Positions 57,649 through 64,000 of a stretch of DNA of 64,000 nt are shown piece by piece. Under the pieces are notes generated by a model that saw nothing but the letters and a program-made list of their open reading frames with translations, was not told where the DNA came from and searched no databases. This DNA is from UBA5177 sp002413265 (GTDB taxonomy: Bacteria > Chloroflexota > UBA5177), in assembly GCA_036752825.1 (NCBI GenBank), contig DAIORV010000005.1:8236-72235 (forward strand), read 5' to 3'. Every line of letters starts with the position of its first letter. The stretch's first letter is position 1. Made by a program: the position numbers and the translations under genes.

Positions 57649-59766
57649 ATGCTAAGCGGCACCGTAACACTCAAAGAGGACGATCTCCAGTTCATTAGTA
57701 ACGCGGCCGGGGATGTTCCTACCGAAAATCCCGGCGGCCTCGGAATGTACTTTCGGGACACGCGCTTCCTGAATCGATTCGAGCTGACAGTGAACGGCCT
57801 CAAACCGGTCGCTCTCTCTCATTCAACCGACAAGCAGTACATCGCTACCTTCCAATCGGTCAATCCGCCGCTAACGACCTCAGAGGGCCGCCGAGTAAAG
57901 CAGCAGACGGTCAGCATCAGACGGAGCCGGTTTGTGACCGGTGAGGGCCTTTTCGAAAGACTTGGATTTCTTAATTGCAATCAGTTTCCTGTGGATCTCG
58001 AGGTGCGCCTGGCCGTCGACGCGGATTTTCGAGACATCTTTGCCGTTAGAGGCTTCAAGACGCAGAGGGTAGCGGGCCGCATCACGGTTTCCTTCGGCGA
58101 GGGACGGATAGACTTTTCGTACCGTGGCCGCGATGGCGTGGAGCGCCGCACGCACGTGGGCTTCAATCGGGAAGCGGAAGCGACTTCGAGCCAGGAAGTG
58201 CGCTTCGAGCTGCACCTCGAGCCCAACCGCCCGGACTCAATAGTCATCCACGTCCAACCCTGGATGACCGACGAGAAAGTAGAACACGAACCGAATTTCG
58301 AGCATGGACTCGAAGCCCTGGCCCGCTCGTACAAAGAGTGGGACGATACGTCGACCCGCATCACGACCAACAACGAGCTGTTTGACCGCCATTTGCTACG
58401 CGCCAGTCGCTACGACACGCGAAAGCTGATTGAGAGGACGCCTCAGGGTCTCGTACCCGATGCCGGTATCCCTTGGTACGCGGTGCCGTTCGGCCGTGAT
58501 GCAATCATCACCTCGCTTCAAACGCTGATGTACAACCCGTCGATTGCGGAGGGCACGCTCCGATTCCTGGCGGCTCACCAAGGGACCGAAGTGGACGCCT
58601 ACCGGGAGGAAGAGCCCGGCAAAATATTCCACGAAATCCGCCGGGGTGAGCTGGCCAGCTTGAAGGAGGTGCCGCACACCCCGTATTACGGAACGGTCGA
58701 CGCCACGCCGCTATTCTTGGTGCTCCTCGAGGAGACCATGAATTGGCTCGGGTCGACCGAACTCTTCAACGACCTGTACCCGTCCGCCATCTCGGCACTC
58801 GAGTGGATCGACCGGTATGGCGATCTGGACGGGGACGGCTACGTTGAATATATTTCGCACCGACCCGGCGGCGTGGCAAACCAGGGTTGGAAAGATTCCG
58901 TCGACTCGGTACAGTTTCCCGACGGCGCAATTGCAGAAGCCCCTATCGCACTTGTGGAAGTCCAGGGCTACGTGTACCAGGCGAAGCTCGGAATGGCCCG
59001 GCTGCTCAAGAGGCAAGGAGTCGGGACCGAGCTCGCCGAGAAGCTAGAACTCGAGGCCGCCCAGCTTCGACACCGCTTCAACCGCGATTTCTGGATGGAA
59101 GACGAAGGGTATTACGCGTTGGCGCTTGATCGAGAGAAGCGCCAGGTGCCATCCGTCACGTCGAACGCCGCCCACTGCTTGTGGTCAGGCATCTGCGAGC
59201 CCGACAAGGCGCGGATAGTCGCCGACCGACTCGTAAACCGAGACATGTTTTCTGGCTGGGGTGTACGCACCCTGTCGGCTGACTCGCCAAATTACAACCC
59301 CATGAGCTACCACAACGGCTCGGTCTGGCCGCACGACACCATTCTCATTGCTCTTGGCCTTCGACGAAGCGGATTCGCCGAGCAGGCGATTAAGATCGCC
59401 ACGGGGATAACTGAAGCCGGCTTCCGGTTCTCTGATGCGCGGTTACCCGAGCTGTTCTGTGGGTTCGAGCGCGACAAGCGGTTCAACTCTAGTCCGGCGG
59501 CCTACATTGTCTCGTGCAGCCCCCAGGCCTGGGCAGCCGGTTGCGTGTTCATGCTTCTGCAAACAATTCTCGGCCTGGAGCCCGATTTCGACAACGGCAC
59601 GGTCAACGCGGCTCCGTTACTCCCTGAGACCTTTCGCCGTATCAGACTGGAACACTTGCGAGTCGGAGAACAGCGCCTCGATGTCGAATTTGATGCTCAA
59701 GGCTATCGAGCAGCCGTTACTTCGTTGGAGGAGAATCGCGCCGGCGCTGCCGCCGGACAGCGATGA
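57649..59766 (+). CDS. Amylo-alpha-1,6-glucosidase/GDE-type glycosidase
   Basis: 705 residues. N-terminal beta-domain of the bacterial glycogen-debranching type (about 10-215: GGLGMYFRDTRFLNRFEL), then an (alpha/alpha)6 barrel (LIERTPQGLVPDAGIPWYAV, FGRDAIITSLQTLMYNP, LDGDGYVEYISHRPGGVANQ then GWKDSVDS, SYHNGSVWPHDTILIALGL). The barrel belongs to the GH15/GH133-like clan that inverts alpha-glucosidic bonds. Substrate is unknown; being the first gene of an operon with GT4 and GpgS, it could trim or recycle glucosylglycerate- or glycogen-derived glycans. ATGA overlap with the GT4 gene. Confidence 0.85.
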   Translation: MLSGTVTLKEDDLQFISNAAGDVPTENPGGLGMYFRDTRFLNRFELTVNGLKPVALSHSTDKQYIATFQSVNPPLTTSEGRRVKQQTVSIRRSRFVTGEGLFERLGFLNCNQFPVDLEVRLAVDADFRDIFAVRGFKTQRVAGRITVSFGEGRIDFSYRGRDGVERRTHVGFNREAEATSSQEVRFELHLEPNRPDSIVIHVQPWMTDEKVEHEPNFEHGLEALARSYKEWDDTSTRITTNNELFDRHLLRASRYDTRKLIERTPQGLVPDAGIPWYAVPFGRDAIITSLQTLMYNPSIAEGTLRFLAAHQGTEVDAYREEEPGKIFHEIRRGELASLKEVPHTPYYGTVDATPLFLVLLEETMNWLGSTELFNDLYPSAISALEWIDRYGDLDGDGYVEYISHRPGGVANQGWKDSVDSVQFPDGAIAEAPIALVEVQGYVYQAKLGMARLLKRQGVGTELAEKLELEAAQLRHRFNRDFWMEDEGYYALALDREKRQVPSVTSNAAHCLWSGICEPDKARIVADRLVNRDMFSGWGVRTLSADSPNYNPMSYHNGSVWPHDTILIALGLRRSGFAEQAIKIATGITEAGFRFSDARLPELFCGFERDKRFNSSPAAYIVSCSPQAWAAGCVFMLLQTILGLEPDFDNGTVNAAPLLPETFRRIRLEHLRVGEQRLDVEFDAQGYRAAVTSLEENRAGAAAGQR

Positions 59767-60998
59767 GCCGGCGCATCCTGGTGGTGCATTACACACCTCC
59801 GGGAGTAGTCGGAGGCGTAGAGAGCGTCATCCTCGAACATGCGCGCCTGCTCACTGAACGAGGCTTCGAGGTCCAGATCGTGGCTGGCCAAGAGGGCTCC
59901 GGTGGGATGCGCGTGCACGTGGTCCCCGAGCTCAACGTTGCCGCACCGGAAGCTGTCGCCCTGGAAAACGAGCTCGCGCAGGGACTGGTCGGCCCACGGT
60001 TCTGGCACATGCGGGGCCGCATACTGGAGCGGCTTGTTCCCCTCGCTTCAGGCGCGCATCGCGTTATCGTGCACAACGCTCTGACTCTTCACTTCAGTCT
60101 CCCTCTCACCTCGGTTGCGTGGCATCTTGCGGCCACCGTCGCTCGACGTCGTGTCATCGCGTGGTGCCACGATCTCTCGTGGACCAATCCTCTCTATGTG
60201 TCGACCATGCACCCCGGGCACCCCTGGGACCTCCTGAGATATCCCGCTCCTGGCGTCCAATACGTGACCGTGAGCTCCGAACGCCGCGGCGAGCTACTGG
60301 CGCTCTGGGGAGATCAAGTCGAGGATGTCATAGTCGTTCCCAATGGGATCGACCCCATGGCCTTTCTTCGGCTATCTCCGACTGCTCGTGACATCGCGAG
60401 CCGTCACCAACTGGCCGACCGAGACATGGTGCTTCTTCTGCCCGTCAGGATAACCCGTAGGAAAAACGTCGAGCTCGCGATTCGTGCAGTGAAGGCACTC
60501 GCCAACCGCGGAGTCGATGTCCTTTTCCTCGTCTCCGGACCCACTGCGCCACACCACCCGGTCCGATCGATGTCCTATCTCGACGAGCTGAAGCAGTTGT
60601 GCGCTTCTCTCGAGGTGGAGGAGAGGGTGATCTTTTTGGCCGACACGCGAGACGCGAACCTAACCACCCAGACCGTCTCCGAGCTTTACGCGCTGTCCGA
60701 CGCCCTGCTCCTCCCAAGTACTCAGGAAGGATTCGGGTTACCGATCCTCGAAGCCGGCTTGGCACGCGTGCCGGTCATTCTCACCGACATCCCCGTGTTC
60801 CGTGAGGTCGGAGGGGAACATGTTCATCGTTTCGACCTCCAGGACGACCCTGATACAATTGCCGCGAAGATTTTGGGCGTGCTGGAAGGGGCACAGTCAC
60901 GCCTCTATCGCCGCGTGCTTCGGGAGTACTCATGGGACAGCATCATTGAGGGCCGCCTTCTGCCGCTCCTCGAAGGCCCAAGCGTGGGGAAGGCATAA
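59763..60998 (+). CDS. GT4-family glycosyltransferase of the glucosylglycerate-type cluster
   Basis: 411 residues, GT-B fold. N-terminal ILVVHYTPPGVVGGVESVIL with a glycine-rich acceptor loop, CHDLSWTNPLY, VTVSSERRGELLALWG, VVPNGIDP, then donor domain LLLPVRITRRKNVELAIRAV and the E-x7-E motif in STQEGFGLPILEAGLARVPV. It overlaps the glycosidase gene (ATGA) and lies eight bases before the USP-GpgS gene, so the three are one operon. Donor and acceptor are unknown; chain extension of a glucosyl-glycerate primer, as in mycobacterial methylglucose polysaccharide synthesis, is one hypothesis. Confidence 0.82.
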   Translation: MSRRILVVHYTPPGVVGGVESVILEHARLLTERGFEVQIVAGQEGSGGMRVHVVPELNVAAPEAVALENELAQGLVGPRFWHMRGRILERLVPLASGAHRVIVHNALTLHFSLPLTSVAWHLAATVARRRVIAWCHDLSWTNPLYVSTMHPGHPWDLLRYPAPGVQYVTVSSERRGELLALWGDQVEDVIVVPNGIDPMAFLRLSPTARDIASRHQLADRDMVLLLPVRITRRKNVELAIRAVKALANRGVDVLFLVSGPTAPHHPVRSMSYLDELKQLCASLEVEERVIFLADTRDANLTTQTVSELYALSDALLLPSTQEGFGLPILEAGLARVPVILTDIPVFREVGGEHVHRFDLQDDPDTIAAKILGVLEGAQSRLYRRVLREYSWDSIIEGRLLPLLEGPSVGKA

Positions 60999-61006
60999 GG
61001 CCGACG

Positions 61007-62905
61007 TTGGACAAGCAAGCCTCCTCGGGTGACGGCCGACTGAATGTACTCGTACCCGCGGCAAAGCTCTCTACCTCACGCAGCTTGTTGGACGTCGCGA
61101 CCGCGCTCCTCGACTCGTACGGAGGCCACGGAACTGTTCTCAGCGTCGTGGAGGTGCCCAGTGAACGTTCACTGAGCGAGGCGGCACTACTCGCTCGCCG
61201 CCGTCGTGAGCTGCTTCGCCGCGTTGCATCCATGCATCCTGGTCGCGAATACAGGGCCGAGGTGCGCACCTCCCATTCTCTGGAGAGCGGGATACGCGAG
61301 GCCGCTGAAGACTCGTCTGCAGACCTCCTTCTGCTCGGTTGGAAGCCGGGAAAGCATCGGACCGAGGATGATATGCTCGAGTCCCTGGTCGACGACCCTC
61401 CATGTGACATCGCCGTCGTGAAGGAAGGCTCCTCCCGCCGCGTGTCTCGGGTGCTGATCCCAGCCCGAGGCGGGCCGCACGCTCGCCTCGCTCTTAAACT
61501 GGCCGAAGCAATGGCTGAGCGCCACGAGGCAGTCTTGACGCTCATGCACATCAGCGCGTCTCACTGGGGCCCTCGCCGAAGAGAGATTGAAGAGCGCTAT
61601 TTCCAGATCATTCGGCAGGGCGTTCAATATTCCCGGATCCAGCTCCTTCAGATCGAGGCGGATTCAGTCGAGACCGCTCTCCTTTCTTATGGCGCCGACC
61701 AGGATGTCATCGTCATGGGATCGTCTGGTCGGGACGAGACCTCGCCGTACCTCTTCGGCCGCATCCCCACGGCCGTTGCCGAGGGACTCAATGCGCAGGT
61801 AATCGTTGTGAAAACCCGCGAACCGGTGACCATGAGTACTTTTGGTCGAAAGGGCCTAGCCGAGGTTGCCGCCGGGAATATATCCGAGCTGGTGGATCGC
61901 TGGTTCGCCGAAAACACCTTCCACAGCCGCGAATTTCGCTCGCTTCGCTACCTCATTGATCTCAAAGAGCGCCAGGGGCTCACGATCAGTCTCGTGCTGC
62001 CGACGCTCAACGAGGAAAAAACTGTAGGCAACATCATTTCGACTATCAAGTCGGCGCTAGTGGATAGGTATCCGCTCCTCGATGAGTTCATTGTTATCGA
62101 TAGCAATTCCGAGGATCGGACTGCCGAAATAGCCACATCTCTGGGCGTGCCGGTTCACAGGCACCCGGAGATCTTGCCGGAATATGGCTCCCACGTGGGC
62201 AAAGGAGAAGGGCTGTGGAAGAGCCTCTACGTCACGAAGGGAGACATCGTGGTGTGGATCGACTCCGACATCACCGGCATTCACCCGAAGTTCGTGTATG
62301 GGTTGATAGGACCCTTGCTCACGCAGCCGCACCTCGGCTTTGTCAAGGGGTTTTACCGTCGCCCCTTGAATTTGGGAGGCAAGCTCGCCACCACCGGTGG
62401 CGGCCGTGTGACCGAGCTCACCTCTAGGCCCTTATTCAACCTCTTCTACCCGCAGCTGTCCGGTTTGGTTCAGCCGCTGGCGGGCGAGATGGCGGGGCGG
62501 CGAGAGGTGCTGGAATCTGTCCCGTTCTTCACGGGCTATGGTGTTGAGACCGGGCTCTTGATCGACATTCTGGACCAGTTCGGCCTTCGCAGCATTGCTC
62601 AAACCGATCTCGAAGAGCGAATCCACAGAAATCAGTCACTGCTGGATTTGAGCAAGATGGCATTCGCCATCGTTCAAGTGGTGATCAAGCGATTGGGAGA
62701 GAAGGAGCGGCTTCACCTCCTCGAGGACGTGAGTACGACGATGAAGCTCATTCATTACTCCCCCGAAGAGCTCTACCTGGAGGAGAGGGAGATACGCGAG
62801 TATGAGCGCCCACCCATTAACTCCCTGGTTGAGTATGCGAGCCGTGCCTCCGGGCCCCAATTGAATCGTTTGAACCCCGCCACCGCTGCCGCTAGCGAAG
62901 TGTAG
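61007..62905 (+). CDS. Fusion protein: two UspA domains + glucosyl-3-phosphoglycerate synthase
   Basis: 632 residues, TTG start with AAGG six bases upstream. Residues 12-148 and 150-285 are universal stress protein domains. The second keeps the nucleotide motif as VIVMGSSGRDETSPYLFGR (GxxG-x9-G); the first reads LLLLGWKPGK, like USP domains of APC transporters. Residues 320-600 are GpgS/GT81-like: SLVLPTLNEEKTVGNII, IDSNSEDRTAEIA, GKGEGLWKSLYVTKGDIVVW, metal site DSD (62261-62269), GGGRVTELTSRPLFNLFYPQ, QPLAGEMAGRREVL and GYGVETGLLIDIL. GpgS joins NDP-glucose and 3-phosphoglycerate. No GpgP phosphatase was recognised beside it. Regulation of synthesis by nucleotide binding to the USP pair is inference. 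Confidence 0.85.
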   Translation: MDKQASSGDGRLNVLVPAAKLSTSRSLLDVATALLDSYGGHGTVLSVVEVPSERSLSEAALLARRRRELLRRVASMHPGREYRAEVRTSHSLESGIREAAEDSSADLLLLGWKPGKHRTEDDMLESLVDDPPCDIAVVKEGSSRRVSRVLIPARGGPHARLALKLAEAMAERHEAVLTLMHISASHWGPRRREIEERYFQIIRQGVQYSRIQLLQIEADSVETALLSYGADQDVIVMGSSGRDETSPYLFGRIPTAVAEGLNAQVIVVKTREPVTMSTFGRKGLAEVAAGNISELVDRWFAENTFHSREFRSLRYLIDLKERQGLTISLVLPTLNEEKTVGNIISTIKSALVDRYPLLDEFIVIDSNSEDRTAEIATSLGVPVHRHPEILPEYGSHVGKGEGLWKSLYVTKGDIVVWIDSDITGIHPKFVYGLIGPLLTQPHLGFVKGFYRRPLNLGGKLATTGGGRVTELTSRPLFNLFYPQLSGLVQPLAGEMAGRREVLESVPFFTGYGVETGLLIDILDQFGLRSIAQTDLEERIHRNQSLLDLSKMAFAIVQVVIKRLGEKERLHLLEDVSTTMKLIHYSPEELYLEEREIREYERPPINSLVEYASRASGPQLNRLNPATAAASEV

Positions 62906-63058
62906 GGCCAGAAACAGAATCACCAGGGCCGCTACGAGAATGACCGTTCGCACTGCCATCGCACAGCCCATACCCATGCTGGCCGCGGCGACGTCGACGC
63001 AACCGAGATTCTCCTGGAACTCTGAGGGTTCCTCCTCGAGCCTGTAGGGTTGGCTCAT
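62636..63058 (-). CDS. Doubtful small membrane ORF antisense to gpgS 3' end
   Basis: 140 codons starting eight bases after the ferredoxin stop on the same strand. The first 50 residues lie in the 161-bp gap and contain a membrane segment (AVRTVILVAALVILFLALHF). The remaining two thirds are antisense to the USP-GpgS gene, where the protein loses character. No Shine-Dalgarno at the right distance. A short membrane peptide encoded mostly in the gap, or no gene at all, are both possible. Confidence 0.28.
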   Translation of the reverse strand: MSQPYRLEEEPSEFQENLGCVDVAAASMGMGCAMAVRTVILVAALVILFLALHFASGSGGGVQTIQLGPGGTARILNQGVNGWALILAYLPLLQVELFGGVMNELHRRTHVLEEVKPLLLSQSLDHHLNDGECHLAQIQQ

Positions 63059-63066
63059 CCCGGGTT

Positions 63067-63411
63067 CTAGTCGTCCTCGAAGGGAGAGAAGCGCGGGGCT
63101 GCGACCTCAGGCACCCGAATCGAAGCGTTGCCTTGAATGACGGTTTGGCATGCCAGTCTCAAGCGGCCGGCTTCGAGCCCCAACCGTTCCCGCTCAAGAG
63201 ACGAGACGGGCGACAGAGCCTCAGACCCTGCGACGACTTCGACTCGGCAGGATGTGCAGAAGCCATGGCCGCCACACACGTGTCGGTGATCGATTCCGGC
63301 GGACAGTATGGCATCGAGGAGACGCTGTCCTCGCCGCGAAACGAGATCTTCATCCCCGTAGCGAAGCTTTACACGATCCGTTTCTGAAGACGGGGCGGCC
63401 ATGTCAGACAT
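63067..63411 (-). CDS. Plant-type [2Fe-2S] ferredoxin
   Basis: 114 residues. Cluster motif HVCGGHGFCTSC (C-x5-C-x2-C) with the fourth ligand in RLACQT gives a complete [2Fe-2S] site. The Gly-His in GGHG is like ferredoxins of the adrenodoxin/Isc or dioxygenase type rather than photosynthetic ones. Its electron partner is not in the window. It lies 21 bp downstream of the CCA-adding enzyme gene on the same strand. Confidence 0.9.
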   Translation of the reverse strand: MSDMAAPSSETDRVKLRYGDEDLVSRRGQRLLDAILSAGIDHRHVCGGHGFCTSCRVEVVAGSEALSPVSSLERERLGLEAGRLRLACQTVIQGNASIRVPEVAAPRFSPFEDD

Positions 63412-63432
63412 TGGCGATTCTATCAGCGCTCT

Positions 63433-64000
63433 TTAAGCTTGATCGACGAGCGTATCCGCGATCGACCACGCTTGCTCCCGATCGTTGGGTGAGAGGCGGC
63501 CCTCGACGACCTCGTCCTCGAGCTCATTCTTGATCTTTGCGATCCATGGGCCTGGAGGCCGATCGTAGCGCTGCATCAGCTCATCGCCGCTCAAAGGGCT
63601 CTTCAGATTGCTAGTCGATACCTGATTCAGCTCACTGAGGCGCGCTTCCAGGGCATCAAACTTCCAAGCGTTGTCGGATCGCCCCATCTCCCCGTGAGCC
63701 GCCGCATCTGCGCGAGCCAGCTCGATGGCATTTCCAAGCTGAGGGCCGAGGCGCATCATAAGCCTTCGCACGGCGCCGTCTGACCAGTCATCGGCGTATG
63801 CGTGGAGCTGCATGTGAGTCTCCACGACCCGAGCCACCTCTTCGATGAAATTGTTTGAATATCGAAGTCCACTGAGGATGTGTCGCGCCATTTCGGCGCC
63901 GATCTCCTCGTGATGGAAAAACCGAGGCCGGCCATCCGGCTCGTGGCTGCGTGTTCTGGGCTTCGCAATGTCGTGCAGCAGAGCTGCCCAGCGAAGGTTG
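63433..64000 (-). CDS. CCA-adding enzyme/poly(A) polymerase family, C-terminal part
   Basis: Runs off the right edge; 189 codons are visible without the N-terminal nucleotidyltransferase head. Reading upstream of the first ATG (63891) the frame stays open and gives WAALLHDIAKPRTRSHEPDG and FFHHEEIGAEMARHIL, the HD-domain block of the bacterial PcnB/CCA family, followed by the helical RNA-binding body (VARVVETHMQLHAY, RRLMMRLGPQLGNAIELARAD). It would repair tRNA 3' CCA ends or tail RNA. Confidence 0.82.
   Translation of the reverse strand, partial: NLRWAALLHDIAKPRTRSHEPDGRPRFFHHEEIGAEMARHILSGLRYSNNFIEEVARVVETHMQLHAYADDWSDGAVRRLMMRLGPQLGNAIELARADAAAHGEMGRSDNAWKFDALEARLSELNQVSTSNLKSPLSGDELMQRYDRPPGPWIAKIKNELEDEVVEGRLSPNDREQAWSIADTLVDQA

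Noticed and set aside
1..64000. Mobile elements, CRISPR arrays, toxin-antitoxin or phage defence islands
   Set aside because: No transposase, integrase, regular short repeats with spacers, restriction, Cas or toxin signatures were seen; the segment reads as core chromosome.

Overview
This is a GC-rich bacterial chromosome segment carrying mostly housekeeping genes at high density, with many 4-nt ATGA/GTGA stop-start overlaps and frequent GTG and TTG starts. There is no phage, insertion sequence, CRISPR array or rRNA operon. Several features point to a Gram-positive-like (Terrabacteria) lineage, with Chloroflexota/Dormibacterota relatives the best guess: OpcA beside G6PDH, a decaprenyl-phosphate phosphoribosyltransferase-like UbiA protein, an archaeal/eukaryotic-type ProS, a DnaD-domain protein behind DnaB, F420-type LLM oxidoreductase and GpgS. 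No LPS or outer-membrane genes are seen. The taxonomic placement is inference only.

Layout. 1-5.5 kb: a partial ComEC, a secreted protein of unknown function behind a repeat-bearing leader, a TrmA/RumA-type RNA methyltransferase and Maf. 5.7-7.4 kb: a complete DnaA carrying an unusual two-module cysteine-rich N-terminal extension. 7.4-9.2 kb (minus): HIT, a small membrane ORF and an M42 peptidase. 9.3-14.3 kb: GT2, murI, tlyA, nadK, recN. 14.3-16.7 kb: rqcH (minus) and a frameshifted gmk. 16.8-22.5 kb: glpX, rho, rplI, dnaB, dnaD-like, metallophosphoesterase. 22.5-26.1 kb: a strong promoter with leader hairpin, secD, secF and a GT4. 26.4-31.2 kb: XRE-TPR regulator, LLM oxidoreductase, then comF, PHP and UbiA on the minus strand. 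31.3-41.5 kb: a Tat component, rpiA and an oxidative pentose phosphate operon (gntK-tkt-gnd-zwf-opcA-pgl-rpe). 41.5-48.3 kb: alaS-ruvX-mltG-efp-accB-like-xseA-xseB. 48.3-56.7 kb: a hairpin-rich gap, a membrane protein, tRNA-Asn, the primary sigma factor, proS, a secreted SH3/TIM-barrel protein, YyaL and a lipoprotein cyclophilin. 56.8-62.9 kb: an HD hydrolase and a three-gene glycan cluster (debranching-type glycosidase, GT4, USP-USP-GpgS fusion). 62.6-64 kb (minus): CCA-adding enzyme (partial), ferredoxin and a doubtful small ORF.

How the genes work together: gntK, zwf/opcA, pgl, gnd, rpe, rpiA and tkt cover gluconate or glucose-6-P to pentose phosphates with NAD(P)H output, and glpX supplies the gluconeogenic FBPase. 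DnaA, DnaB, the DnaD-like protein, RecN, RuvX and ExoVII are replication and repair functions. ComEC and ComF suggest DNA uptake, although the ComEC metallo-beta-lactamase domain has lost its metal motif. SecDF and Tat serve export.

The least conventional items are the zinc-finger-like DnaA, the BCCP homologue whose biotinyl lysine is glutamine, the double-USP/GpgS fusion and its operon, the DnaD-type partner overlapping dnaB, the gmk frameshift, and several structured non-coding stretches.
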